Below, piece by piece: positions 1 to 6,935 of a stretch of 7,152 nt of DNA. Under the pieces are notes generated by a model. It searched no databases. It was given only the letters and a program-made list of their open reading frames with translations, and had not been told where the DNA came from. The DNA comes from an uncultured bacterium (GTDB taxonomy: Bacteria; Bacillota; Clostridia; Lachnospirales; Lachnospiraceae): assembly GCA_947071365.1 (NCBI GenBank), contig CAMTFT010000085.1:1-7152 (forward strand). Direction: 5' to 3'. The stretch's first letter is position 1; each line of letters begins with the position of its first letter. The translations under genes and the position numbers were made by a program.

Positions 1-46
1 AGATGTAGCTCCGTCTCGTGGGCTCGGAGATGTGTATAAGAGACAG
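1..46 (+). other. Illumina Nextera (Tn5) read-2 adapter with i7 index; not genomic
   Basis: Positions 13-46 match the Nextera transposase read-2 adapter, ending in the 19-base Tn5 mosaic end AGATGTGTATAAGAGACAG at 28-46. Upstream, 1-4 (AGAT) fit the end of the P7 primer and 5-12 (GTAGCTCC) sit where the 8-base i7 index belongs; from memory this is index N718 of the Nextera XT v2 set. Genomic sequence therefore starts at 47. Reading from the GTG at 18 gives the artefact peptide MGSEMCIRDR, which does not belong to the following protein. Confidence 0.98.
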
Positions 47-47
47 G

Positions 48-533
48 TATGGCTCGCCCTGGCTGCGCTGGTCGGTGAAGCTGCCGATTGATAACGTGCT
101 GGAAAATATCAGGATGGAGTACGGTGGGAAAGCGGCAGAATCTGGTGAAAGTTCGCAGGAATTGTCAACGATTACGGATATCAAAGTGGACGGGCGACGC
201 GGCGATGGACAGGTTCAGGCGCTTACAATAATCTGTGGCGACGAATCATTCCATATAGAGGGGGAATACAATATCAGGAAAATTCTCGGGAATATGCAGA
301 CGGAAATCACGCTGCTGGATGGTTCCGTGACCAGCAAGATGCAGCTTTTACCCAGCGCTTTTTTCTGTCTGGAAATGACAGAGGGATATATCAATGTCAG
401 AGGAGGCGGATACGGCCACGGCAATGGCATGAGCCAGTGCGGAGCGGCAGAAATGGCGGACTTGGGGCTGGACTATAAGGCAATTTTGGAGTATTATTAT
501 GATGTATCTGTCGTGGGGGACAGTGAGGAATGA
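48..533 (+). CDS. SpoIID/LytB-domain protein, C-terminal part (5' end cut by adapter)
   Basis: About 161 genomic codons of the C-terminal part of a SpoIID/LytB-domain protein. The hallmark is near the C-terminus: GGGYGHGNGMSQCGA at about 405-449, followed by MADLGLDYKAILEYYYDVSVV, which matches the family pattern GxGYGHGxGMSQxGAxxMAxxGxxYxxILxYYY. Upstream the pattern of an ILG step, a variable stretch and a PSxxF strand also fits. Characterised SpoIID is a peptidoglycan lytic transglycosylase used in spore engulfment; LytB-domain relatives act elsewhere on the envelope, so sporulation SpoIID itself is not certain. The catalytic glutamate region, the EALKAQAVAARTYA-like motif, signal peptide and true start lie outside the window. 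Family members mostly have Tyr or Trp after GMSQ, while this one has Cys. The stop TGA is 28 bases before the next gene's preferred start, so the two are probably co-transcribed. Confidence 0.88.
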   Translation, partial: YGSPWLRWSVKLPIDNVLENIRMEYGGKAAESGESSQELSTITDIKVDGRRGDGQVQALTIICGDESFHIEGEYNIRKILGNMQTEITLLDGSVTSKMQLLPSAFFCLEMTEGYINVRGGGYGHGNGMSQCGAAEMADLGLDYKAILEYYYDVSVVGDSEE

Positions 534-543
534 AATCGGAAAC

Positions 544-553
544 AGGAAAGAGA
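544..553 (+). promoter_or_regulatory. Ribosome binding site favouring the start at 562
   Basis: AGGAAAGAGA lies about 8-11 bases before ATG 562. The in-frame ATG codons at 499 and 502 fall inside the SpoIID/LytB coding region and are preceded by AT-rich sequence (TTTTGGAGTATTATT). There is a GGAG at 488-491 in that stretch, so the longer product cannot be wholly excluded. Confidence 0.55.
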
Positions 554-561
554 ACAGAGCT

Positions 562-1395
562 ATGAAAATGATACGTAATGCTGTGGAACTGATTTACAGA
601 TTTACGGTAAAAATGAGAAATGACAGAGTCAGAGCTCACTCTGCGGAGGCGGCTTTTTTTATCATAATGAGTGTTTTTCCTGTGCTGATGCTGCTTCTGA
701 CGCTGGTGCAGTTCACACCGCTGACTCAGACGGAAGTGATAATGACGATTGAAAAGATCACGCCCTTTGAAATATCCGGGCTTTTGAAGCCTATGGTCAG
801 CAGCGTTTTCCGTCAGTCGCCGGCGCTTTTGTCCTGGTCGGCTATCGTGGCCGTGTGGGTGGCCGGGAAAGGTGTTATGGGGCTCACGGACGGCCTGAAT
901 TCCATTTACAGAATAGAAGAGACGAGAAATTATTTTGTCATCCGTTTTCGCGCCGCATGCTATACGATCGTTCTGGTGGTAGCGCTGGTCATCAGCCTCG
1001 GCGTTCTTGTATTCGGATATACGATTCAGAATTATTTCAGCACGTGGGTTCCTCTGCTGAGGAGATTTCCTGATGCAATGATGTTGCCTATGGCCATAGC
1101 CCTTGTAATACTTATATTTTTATTCCTGATGATGTATATGTTCCTGCCGAACCGGCGGAGAAAATTCCGGACGCAGTTTCCGGGAGCGATTTTCACTGCC
1201 GTGGCCTGGGCGGTATTTTCGTATGCGTTTTCCATATATCTCGATTATGCGGTGAATATGTCTGTGATCTACGGCAGCCTTACGACGCTGGTGGTGGTGA
1301 TGCTGTGGCTGTACTTCTGCATGTACCTGTTCTTTTTGGGGGCGGAGATCAATCACTATCTGGCGCATCCGGAGCTGTTCACAAAAACTTCTTGA
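562..1395 (+). CDS. YihY/virulence factor BrkB family inner-membrane protein
   Basis: A 277-residue integral membrane protein of the YihY/BrkB (formerly RNase BN-like, UPF0761) family. Its molecular function is not established; E. coli YihY was once mis-assigned as RNase BN. Supporting features are an N-terminal AHSAEAAFFIIMSVFPVLMLLL (about 25-46), which is the family's conserved A-a-afyxxxSlfPllll entry into the first membrane segment; the middle VAVWVAGKGVMGLTDGLNSIY (96-116); and the C-terminal YGSLTTLVVVMLWLYFCMYLFFLGAEIN (237-264). Hydrophobic spans lie at about 28-50, 88-108, 131-154, 173-196, 206-232 and 236-262, giving six segments. A basic cytoplasmic-type loop NRRRKFR sits at 197-203. 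The length is normal for the family. ATG 562 is chosen because of the ribosome binding site before it and because ATG 499/502 would add 21 non-hydrophobic residues that overlap the upstream gene. The stop codon lies inside the -35 box of the pheST promoter. Confidence 0.93.
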   Translation: MKMIRNAVELIYRFTVKMRNDRVRAHSAEAAFFIIMSVFPVLMLLLTLVQFTPLTQTEVIMTIEKITPFEISGLLKPMVSSVFRQSPALLSWSAIVAVWVAGKGVMGLTDGLNSIYRIEETRNYFVIRFRAACYTIVLVVALVISLGVLVFGYTIQNYFSTWVPLLRRFPDAMMLPMAIALVILIFLFLMMYMFLPNRRRKFRTQFPGAIFTAVAWAVFSYAFSIYLDYAVNMSVIYGSLTTLVVVMLWLYFCMYLFFLGAEINHYLAHPELFTKTS

Positions 1396-1419
1396 CAGAA
1401 AAATATGTTGTGCTAAAAT
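1392..1419 (+). promoter_or_regulatory. Sigma-A-type promoter for the T-box/pheST-queA unit
   Basis: A perfect -35 TTGACA at 1392-1397, a 16-base spacer and -10 TAAAAT at 1414-1419, with an extended -10 TGC just before it (1411-1413). Transcription would start near 1426, just ahead of the T-box leader. The -35 box covers the TGA stop (1393-1395) of the upstream membrane-protein gene. No terminator is visible between that gene and the promoter, so upstream transcripts probably read into the leader and meet the T-box terminator. Confidence 0.85.
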
Positions 1420-1532
1420 AAGCAATAGCTGAAAAAATAAAGGCAATGATGGTGCACAGTAGTGAACTGTTTTCCGACAGAGAGAGGATGTCATCGGCTG
1501 GAAGCATTCTCAGGTTCAGACAGGAATCGAAT

Positions 1533-1535
1533 TTC
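1533..1535 (+). promoter_or_regulatory. T-box specifier codon TTC (Phe)
   Basis: TTC is followed by A in the local context GAA-T-TTC-ACACC-GGAGC, which resembles the usual specifier-loop consensus (GAA, codon, ACC, GAGC). The downstream pheST genes make Phe the expected amino acid. Other TTC triplets at 1515-1517 and 1551-1553 lack this context. The specifier loop itself was not folded computationally. Confidence 0.75.
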
Positions 1536-1654
1536 ACACCGGAGCTGTACTTCTGAACGGATCATGCATCCCGGTAGGAAGTGACGTTCATGCACGTTAC
1601 GCATACCGAGTGCCTGCCGTCTGGCAGGAATCAGGGTGGTACCACGGAACAGAT

Positions 1655-1685
1655 GCTTCGTCCCTTTGCGGGACGGGGCTTTTTT
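1655..1685 (+). terminator. T-box intrinsic terminator
   Basis: GCTTCGTCCC (1655-1664) pairs with GGGACGGGGC (1670-1679) across the loop TTTGC in a 10-pair helix with two central G-U pairs, followed directly by six T residues (1680-1685). Its 5' arm is shared with the alternative antiterminator, which is the standard T-box switch design. Confidence 0.95.
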
Positions 1686-1698
1686 GTTTACCAGTTCA

Positions 1699-1727
1699 AC
1701 ACATCAGAAAAATGCGGTCTGATGTGT
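1699..1727 (+). repeat. Perfect 10-bp hairpin in the untranslated region after the T-box terminator
   Basis: ACACATCAGA (1699-1708) and TCTGATGTGT (1718-1727) are perfect inverted repeats around a 9-base loop AAAATGCGG. No T-tract follows, so it is not an intrinsic terminator. It sits 13 bases past the T-run of the T-box terminator and 60 bases before the pheS start. It would be present only in read-through mRNA. A role in mRNA stability, processing or protein binding is possible but not shown. Confidence 0.7.
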
Positions 1728-1787
1728 AGTGATATCCATCAAAAACGTTAGAAAAGTATATTCACCATAAAGGAAAGGAAGAAAATC

Positions 1788-2807
1788 ATGAAAGACAAAT
1801 TGCAGTCAATCAAAGAAGAAGCGCTGGCTCAGATCGAACAGGCCGGCATGCTGGACAAGCTGAATGATGTCAGAGTCAATTTCCTTGGAAAAAAGGGAAA
1901 GCTGACAGCCGTACTGAAAAGTATGAAGGAGGTCGCACCGGAGGATCGTCCGGCGTTTGGACAGCTTGTGAATGAGACGAGAGCACAGATCGAGAGTGTG
2001 CTGGAGGAGACGAAGAAGAAGCTGGAGCAGCAGGCGCTGGAGCTGCAGCTTAAGGCTGAGGTCATTGATGTGACGCTTCCGGCAAAGAAAAACAATGTGG
2101 GCCATCGCCATCCGAATACGATCGCCAGAGAAGAGGTAGAACGTATCTTTATCGGCATGGGCTATGAGGTAATGGAAGGCCCGGAAATCGAGTACGATGA
2201 GTACAATTTCGAAAAGCTGAATATCCCGGCAAACCATCCGGCAAAGGATGAGCAGGATACTTTCTATATCAATAAGGAAATCGTTCTTCGTACTCAGACA
2301 TCTCCCGTACAGGCAAGAGCGATGGAAAAGGGCAAGCTGCCGATCCGTATGATCTCACCGGGCCGCGTATTCCGTTCGGATGAGGTGGATGCAACGCATT
2401 CCCCGTCCTTCCATCAGATCGAGGGACTTGTGATCGACAAAAATATTACATTTGCAGACCTGAAGGGAACTCTGGAGCAGTTCGCAAAGGAGCTTTTCGG
2501 TGAGGAGACGAAGACGAAGTTCCGTCCGCATCACTTCCCGTTCACGGAGCCGAGCGCTGAGGTGGATGTCTCCTGCTTCAAGTGCGGAGGAAAGGGCTGC
2601 CGCTTCTGTAAGGGCAGCGGCTGGATCGAGATCCTTGGCTGCGGCATGGTACATCCGCACGTACTGGAAATGTGCGGCATCGACCCGGAGGTGTACACCG
2701 GCTTTGCATTCGGTGTGGGACTGGAGCGTATCGCGCTGCTGAAATATGAGATCGACGATATGAGACTGCTGTATGAGAACGACGCCCGCTTCCTGAAACA
2801 ATTCTGA
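1788..2807 (+). CDS. pheS: Phenylalanine--tRNA ligase alpha subunit
   Basis: Catalytic alpha subunit of the cytoplasmic alpha2-beta2 phenylalanyl-tRNA synthetase, which activates Phe with ATP and charges tRNA-Phe. It is 339 residues, the normal length. An N-terminal charged helical (coiled-coil) tRNA-binding arm spans about 1-90. Class II motif 1 lies around 107-135 (GHRHPNT, then [13 protein letters not shown]), motif 2 around 187-214 ([21 protein letters not shown]) and motif 3 around 305-320 ([16 protein letters not shown]). An [12 protein letters not shown] strand at about 250-261 precedes a CxxC-x4-CxxC insertion (C263, C266, C271, C274), a probable metal-binding knuckle seen in Firmicute PheS and absent from the E. 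coli protein; the family's [11 protein letters not shown] follows. The start is set by AGGAAAGG at 1771-1778, nine bases before the ATG. It is the first gene of the T-box-controlled unit, with pheT 24 bases downstream. Confidence 0.99.
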   Translation: MKDKLQSIKEEALAQIEQAGMLDKLNDVRVNFLGKKGKLTAVLKSMKEVAPEDRPAFGQLVNETRAQIESVLEETKKKLEQQALELQLKAEVIDVTLPAKKNNVGHRHPNTIAREEVERIFIGMGYEVMEGPEIEYDEYNFEKLNIPANHPAKDEQDTFYINKEIVLRTQTSPVQARAMEKGKLPIRMISPGRVFRSDEVDATHSPSFHQIEGLVIDKNITFADLKGTLEQFAKELFGEETKTKFRPHHFPFTEPSAEVDVSCFKCGGKGCRFCKGSGWIEILGCGMVHPHVLEMCGIDPEVYTGFAFGVGLERIALLKYEIDDMRLLYENDARFLKQF

Positions 2808-2818
2808 TGAAAACAAAA

Positions 2819-2824
2819 AAGGAG
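2819..2824 (+). promoter_or_regulatory. Strong ribosome binding site of pheT
   Basis: AAGGAG lies seven bases before ATG 2832 in the 24-base gap between pheS and pheT and fixes that start. There is no room for a separate promoter, so pheT is translated from the pheS transcript. Confidence 0.85.
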
Positions 2825-2831
2825 AAGAAAA

Positions 2832-5249
2832 ATGAATACGACATTATCATGGATTAAAGCATACGTTCCTGATCTGGATGTGACGGCTCAGGAATATACG
2901 GATGCAATGACTCTCTCCGGAACAAAGGTGGAGGGATACGTAGAGGCAGACAGAGATCTGGATAAAATTGTGATCGGCCAGATCGAGAAGATCGAGCGCC
3001 ATCCGGACGCGGACAAGCTGATCATCTGTCAGGTAAATGTAGGTACGGAGACGACGCAGATCGTTACGGGTGCGCCGAATGTAAAGGTAGGAGATAAGAT
3101 TCCGGTCGTTCTGGACGGCGGCCGCGTTGCCGGAAATCATGACGGAAAGATGACAGAAGGCGGAATCCTGATCAAAAAAGGCAAACTGAGAGGCATCGAG
3201 TCGAACGGTATGATGTGTTCCATCGAAGAGCTGGGCTCATCGAAGGAGATGTACCCGGAGGCGCCGGAATACGGTATCTATATTTTCCCGGAGGATGCCG
3301 AGGTAGGCGCGGATGCCATTGAAGCTCTGGGGCTTCATGACGTGACGTTTGAGTATGAGATCACGTCAAACCGTGTAGACTGTTTCTCCGTTATCGGTAT
3401 TGCAAGGGAAGCGGCAGCGACGTTCCGTAAGGAATTCCATCCGCCGGTGGTGACGCCTACGGGAAATGATGAGCAGGCATCGGACTATGTGAAGGTCACG
3501 GTAAAGGACCCTGAGCTTTGTCCGCGTTACATCGCAAGAGTTGTGAAAAATATTAAGATCGCCCCGTCACCGAAGTGGATGCAGCGTCGTCTGGCGGCAG
3601 CAGGCATCCGTCCCATCAACAATATCGTTGATATTACGAACTACGTGATGGAAGAGTACGGACAGCCGATGCACGCGTACGATTACGATACGCTGGCAGG
3701 CCATGAGATCATCGTGCGCCGCGCCGGGAAGGATGAGAAGTTCACGACACTGGATGGCCAGGAACGTACGATGGACGAGAACGTTGTCATGATCTGTGAC
3801 GGCGAGAAGTCCGTAGGTATCGGCGGCATCATGGGCGGTGAGAACTCCATGATCACGGATGATGTGAAGACGATGATGTTTGAGGCAGCCTGCTTCGACG
3901 GCACGAATATCCGTCTGTCCGCCAAGCGGATCGGCCTTCGTACAGAGGCATCTGCGAAATTCGAAAAGGGCCTGGATCCGAACAATGCCAAAGAGGCCAT
4001 TGACCGGGCATGCCAGCTTGTGGAAGAGCTGGGAGCCGGTGAGGTAGTCGGCGGTATGGTGGATGTATACAGCCGGAAAAAGGAGCCGGTGCGCATCGCA
4101 TTTGAGCCGGACAAGATCAACGCCCTTCTGGGAACAGACATTGCGCCGGAGCAGATGCTGGAATACTTCTACAAGATCGATCTGGAATACGATAAAGATA
4201 CGAATGAGGTCATTGCACCGACATTCCGCCATGATCTGTTCCGCACGGCTGATCTGGCTGAGGAAGTGGCAAGATTCTACGGATACGACAACATTCCGAC
4301 GACGCTGCCCAGCGGCGAGGCGACGACAGGAAAGCTTCCGTTTGATTTGCGCGTCCGGGAGGTAGCACAGGATATCGCAGAATACTGCGGATTTTCCCAG
4401 GGTATGATGTACTCCTTCGAAAGCCCGAAGGTATACGATAAGCTGATGATCCCGCAGGATTCCCCGCTTCGGAATGCCATCCGGATCCTGAACCCGCTGG
4501 GAGAGGATTTCAGTATCATGCGTACCATTTCGGTGGGTGGTATGCTGACCTCTCTGGCATTTAATTACAACCATCGCAACAAGAATGTACGGCTGTATGA
4601 GCTTGGAAATATTTATCTTCCGAAGGCTCTTCCGCTTACGGAGCTTCCAGACGAGCGTATGCAGTTCACCCTCGGAATGTACGGCGACGGCGATTTCTTC
4701 ACCATGAAGGGTGTTGTGGAAGAATTCCTGGATAAGCTTGGCATCGCAGGGCGCCGGACGTATTCACCGAAGAGCGACAGGCCGTATCTGCATCCGGGAC
4801 GTCAGGCAGAGATCCTCTACGGAGATACAGTTCTCGGATATCTCGGCGAGGTACATCCGCTGGTGGCAGCAAATTATGGAATCGGCGAGAAAGCGTATAT
4901 CGCTGTGCTGGATATGCCGGAGGTGACGCGTCTTGCGACCTTCGACCGGAAATATATGGGTATTGCCCGGTATCCGGCTGTGACACGTGACATCAGTATG
5001 GTGGTTCCGAAGAATGTCCTGGCAGGGGATATTGAAGCAATGATCATTCAGCGTGGAGGAAAGATTCTGGAGGGCTGCAGCCTCTTTGATATTTATGAGG
5101 GCGCGCAGATCAGACAGGGCTTCAAGTCCATGGCATATTCCATCGTCTTCCGGGCAAACGACCGTACTCTGGAGGAGAGCGATATTACATCTGCCATGAA
5201 GAAGATATGGAATGGCCTTGAGTCCCTCGGCATCGAGATCCGGTCATGA
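2832..5249 (+). CDS. pheT: Phenylalanine--tRNA ligase beta subunit
   Basis: Beta subunit of phenylalanyl-tRNA synthetase: structural core, tRNA binding and editing of mischarged tRNA-Phe. It is 805 residues, full length. Domains in order: an EMAP/OB-fold tRNA-binding domain at about 40-155 (IVIGQIEKIERHPDADKL, then VTGAPNVKVGDKIPVV); the B3/B4 editing domain at about 210-385, with RPINNIVDITNYVM and GQPMHAYDYD at 260-285 and TEASAKFEKGLDP at 371-383; the B5 domain at about 415-490, including FRHDLFRTADLAEEVARFYGYDNIP; a degenerate class II core at about 500-695; and a C-terminal ferredoxin-fold anticodon-binding domain at about 712-805 (YPAVTRDISMVVP at its start). No frameshift or missing domain is seen. 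Its stop overlaps the next start as ATGA (5246-5249), a translational-coupling arrangement. Confidence 0.99.
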   Translation: MNTTLSWIKAYVPDLDVTAQEYTDAMTLSGTKVEGYVEADRDLDKIVIGQIEKIERHPDADKLIICQVNVGTETTQIVTGAPNVKVGDKIPVVLDGGRVAGNHDGKMTEGGILIKKGKLRGIESNGMMCSIEELGSSKEMYPEAPEYGIYIFPEDAEVGADAIEALGLHDVTFEYEITSNRVDCFSVIGIAREAAATFRKEFHPPVVTPTGNDEQASDYVKVTVKDPELCPRYIARVVKNIKIAPSPKWMQRRLAAAGIRPINNIVDITNYVMEEYGQPMHAYDYDTLAGHEIIVRRAGKDEKFTTLDGQERTMDENVVMICDGEKSVGIGGIMGGENSMITDDVKTMMFEAACFDGTNIRLSAKRIGLRTEASAKFEKGLDPNNAKEAIDRACQLVEELGAGEVVGGMVDVYSRKKEPVRIAFEPDKINALLGTDIAPEQMLEYFYKIDLEYDKDTNEVIAPTFRHDLFRTADLAEEVARFYGYDNIPTTLPSGEATTGKLPFDLRVREVAQDIAEYCGFSQGMMYSFESPKVYDKLMIPQDSPLRNAIRILNPLGEDFSIMRTISVGGMLTSLAFNYNHRNKNVRLYELGNIYLPKALPLTELPDERMQFTLGMYGDGDFFTMKGVVEEFLDKLGIAGRRTYSPKSDRPYLHPGRQAEILYGDTVLGYLGEVHPLVAANYGIGEKAYIAVLDMPEVTRLATFDRKYMGIARYPAVTRDISMVVPKNVLAGDIEAMIIQRGGKILEGCSLFDIYEGAQIRQGFKSMAYSIVFRANDRTLEESDITSAMKKIWNGLESLGIEIRS

Positions 5250-5866
5250 GGCTGTATATCATCCGCCACGGTGAAACTCCGTGGAACACACAGCTTCGTC
5301 TGCAGGGACAGACGGATATAGAATTGAATGAAAAGGGGCGTGCGCTGGCAGAAGTGACAGCGCGCGCCATGAGGGGAATCCCTTTTGATATGGTCATCAC
5401 AAGTCCGCTTGTACGGGCGAGGGAGACTGCCGATATCGTGCTGGAGCACAGGGATATTCCGGTCATTACAGAAGAGCGGATTCGCGAGATCGGCTTTGGA
5501 GAGATGGAGGGACGGCAGATCTCCGAAGAAGAAAAACATGATCCGAATTCAGAATTTTACTGCTTTTTCCATGATCCGGAACATTATGTCCCGGCCAGGG
5601 GCGGCGAGACGATCGCTTCCCTTCTGGAGCGGACGGCAGATTTTCTGAATGAGCTGAAACAGAAACAGGAATGGTACGAAAAGACCATTTTAATCTCTAC
5701 TCACGGTGCGGCATCGAGAGGACTTCTGGCAGCCATCAAGCATACGCCGAAAAAAGGCTTCTGGGAAAATGGCGTGCCGAAGAACTGCGCAGTCACAATT
5801 GTCGATCTGGAGCACGGTGAATGGATCATAAAAGAACAGGATAGAGTATATTATGAAGACGTCTGA
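5246..5866 (+). CDS. Histidine phosphatase family protein (phosphoglycerate mutase-like)
   Basis: A 206-residue cytoplasmic member of the histidine phosphatase superfamily, branch 1 (cofactor-dependent phosphoglycerate mutase/CobC-like). The N-terminal [12 protein letters not shown] carries catalytic His8 in the RHG motif with Arg7. The second phosphate-pocket Arg is R57 in [11 protein letters not shown], the likely proton donor is E86 in FGEMEG, and the second catalytic His is H153 in [13 protein letters not shown]. All key positions are present, so it should be an active phosphatase or mutase. The substrate cannot be told: relatives include GpmB-like, alpha-ribazole phosphatase and broad sugar-phosphate phosphatases. 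No cobalamin genes are nearby. ATG 5246 overlaps the pheT stop, and the gene's own ribosome binding site is weak (GAGATCC at 5235-5241), so translation is probably coupled to pheT. Its end overlaps queA by 14 bases. Confidence 0.95.
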   Translation: MRLYIIRHGETPWNTQLRLQGQTDIELNEKGRALAEVTARAMRGIPFDMVITSPLVRARETADIVLEHRDIPVITEERIREIGFGEMEGRQISEEEKHDPNSEFYCFFHDPEHYVPARGGETIASLLERTADFLNELKQKQEWYEKTILISTHGAASRGLLAAIKHTPKKGFWENGVPKNCAVTIVDLEHGEWIIKEQDRVYYEDV

Positions 5867-6881
5867 TTTTTACTTTGATCTTCCCAAGGAGCTGATCGCT
5901 CAGGACCCGCTGGAGGATCGATCTTCCTCGAGGCTGCTGGTGCTGGATAAAAAGTCCGGTGAAATGCAGCACCGCCATTTTTATGAGATCCTTGATTATC
6001 TGAAGGCGGGCGACTGCCTCGTGCTGAACAATACGAAGGTCATTCCGGCGCGGCTCTACGGTGTACGCGAGGGTACAGGAGCCATGATCGAGATCCTTCT
6101 TCTGAAGCGCCGGGAGAACAATATATGGGAAACGCTGGTAAAGCCGGGAAAGAAGGCGAAGCCGGGCACAAAAATCATTTTTGGCGACGGAATTCTTACG
6201 GGTGAGGTGCTTGAGATCGTGGAGGAGGGCAACCGCCTGATTCGGTTTACGTATGAGGGCATATTCGAGGAGATCCTGGACAGACTGGGACAGATGCCCC
6301 TGCCGCCATACATCACCCATGAGCTGAAGGATAAGAACCGTTACCAGACGGTGTATGCGAAGCACGAGGGCTCAGCGGCGGCTCCCACGGCGGGACTTCA
6401 CTTTACGCCGGAGCTTCTTGATAAGGTTCGGGAAAAAGGCATCCGGATCGCCGAGGTGACGCTTCATGTGGGGCTTGGAACCTTCCGTCCCGTAAAGGTG
6501 GAGGATGTGACGCAGCACCATATGCACTCAGAATTTTATGAGGTGACGGAGGAAGCGGCAGAGATCATCCGCAGCACAAAATCCTCCGGCGGCCGTGTTA
6601 TCTGCGTCGGTACAACGAGCTGCCGCACGATAGAGTCCGTGGCAGCCAGATTTGACGGAGATATCCGGCCATGCAGCGGCTGGACAGAGATATTTATTTA
6701 CCCCGGCTTTGAATTCAGGCTGCTGGACGGGCTGATCACGAACTTCCATCTGCCGGAGTCCACGCTTCTGATGCTGGTATCTGCGCTGGCAGGACGGGAG
6801 CATATCCTGGCTGCGTATGAAGAGGCGGTGAAGGAGAGGTACAGATTTTTCTCCTTCGGAGATGCCATGATGATTTTATAG
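5853..6881 (+). CDS. queA: S-adenosylmethionine:tRNA ribosyltransferase-isomerase
   Basis: QueA moves the ribosyl part of S-adenosylmethionine onto 7-aminomethyl-7-deazaguanine at tRNA position 34, making epoxyqueuosine in tRNAs with GUN anticodons (Tyr, His, Asn, Asp). It is 342 residues, complete. Family blocks: N-terminal [19 protein letters not shown], then SSRLLVLD (24-32); [17 protein letters not shown] (54-70); QMPLPPYI (147-154); [22 protein letters not shown] (164-185); [12 protein letters not shown] (203-214); MHSEFYEV (224-231); [11 protein letters not shown] (252-262); and C-terminal [10 protein letters not shown] (276-285), [23 protein letters not shown] (290-312). The start is chosen for the family N-terminus [11 protein letters not shown] and AGGA at 5838-5841 upstream; it lies in the last codons of the phosphatase. 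It is the last gene of the T-box unit. No tgt, queC-F or queG gene is present in the window. Confidence 0.99.
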   Translation: MKTSDFYFDLPKELIAQDPLEDRSSSRLLVLDKKSGEMQHRHFYEILDYLKAGDCLVLNNTKVIPARLYGVREGTGAMIEILLLKRRENNIWETLVKPGKKAKPGTKIIFGDGILTGEVLEIVEEGNRLIRFTYEGIFEEILDRLGQMPLPPYITHELKDKNRYQTVYAKHEGSAAAPTAGLHFTPELLDKVREKGIRIAEVTLHVGLGTFRPVKVEDVTQHHMHSEFYEVTEEAAEIIRSTKSSGGRVICVGTTSCRTIESVAARFDGDIRPCSGWTEIFIYPGFEFRLLDGLITNFHLPESTLLMLVSALAGREHILAAYEEAVKERYRFFSFGDAMMIL

Positions 6882-6906
6882 ATGAGTTTATAATGGAACG
6901 TTTTTA

Positions 6907-6931
6907 TCACAGGGGACGAATTCTCCTGTGA
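6907..6931. repeat. Hairpin between queA and the terminator
   Basis: TCACAGGGGA (6907-6916) pairs with TCTCCTGTGA (6922-6931) with one G-U pair and a 5-base loop CGAAT. Neither side is followed by a T-tract on the strand that would need it, so it is not itself an intrinsic terminator. It lies 25 bases after the queA stop and nine bases before the terminator hairpin. It could protect the 3' end of the mRNA or be a protein-binding palindrome; function is unknown. Confidence 0.65.
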
Positions 6932-6935
6932 CATA

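Larger units (their letters stand above)
1426..1685 (+). promoter_or_regulatory. T-box riboswitch leader, tRNA-Phe sensing
   Basis: A cis-acting leader that binds tRNA and controls transcription termination ahead of pheS. Landmarks in order: AGAGAG at 1479-1484 or 1481-1486; a distal hairpin GAGGATG (1484-1490) with CATTCTC (1505-1511), carrying a GGCTGGAAGC segment; the specifier region CGAATTTCACACCGGAGC (1529-1546) with candidate codon TTC at 1533-1535; a stem II-like helix CGGTA (1572-1576)/TACCG (1604-1608) with GTGACG (1581-1586)/CGTTAC (1595-1600); a stem III-like hairpin CCTGCC-GTCT-GGCAGG (1613-1628); the T-box AGGGTGGTACCACGG (1633-1647); and a terminator at 1655-1685. The bulge UGGU at 1637-1640 would pair with ACCA, fitting tRNA-Phe with discriminator A. 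When uncharged tRNA-Phe binds, AGGG (1633-1636) can pair with CCCT (1662-1665), disrupting the terminator. The start is inferred from the promoter. Confidence 0.95.

Noticed and set aside
28..46. Tn5 mosaic ends at both contig ends (28-46 and 7109-7127) as a natural composite transposon
   Set aside because: They are part of complete Nextera adapters with index sequences; no transposase gene is present and the enclosed genes are core housekeeping genes.
499..561. Longer start (ATG 499 or 502) for the YihY-family gene
   Set aside because: It would overlap the upstream gene by 35 bases and add 21 polar residues not expected in the family; ATG 562 has a nearby ribosome binding site. Not fully excluded.
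1120..1494. 124-codon open frame on the - strand across the end of the membrane-protein gene and the T-box leader
   Set aside because: It is antisense to a conserved gene and a riboswitch, with a low-complexity His/Gln-rich translation and no family resemblance.
3567..4574. 335-codon open frame on the - strand inside pheT
   Set aside because: It lies wholly antisense to a well-supported full-length pheT, its translation resembles no family and is a by-product of pheT codon usage; no ribosome binding site or promoter supports it.
6889..6894. TATAAT just after queA as a possible promoter
   Set aside because: No TTGACA-like box lies 16-18 bases upstream, and it would drive transcription straight into the terminator with no gene after it.
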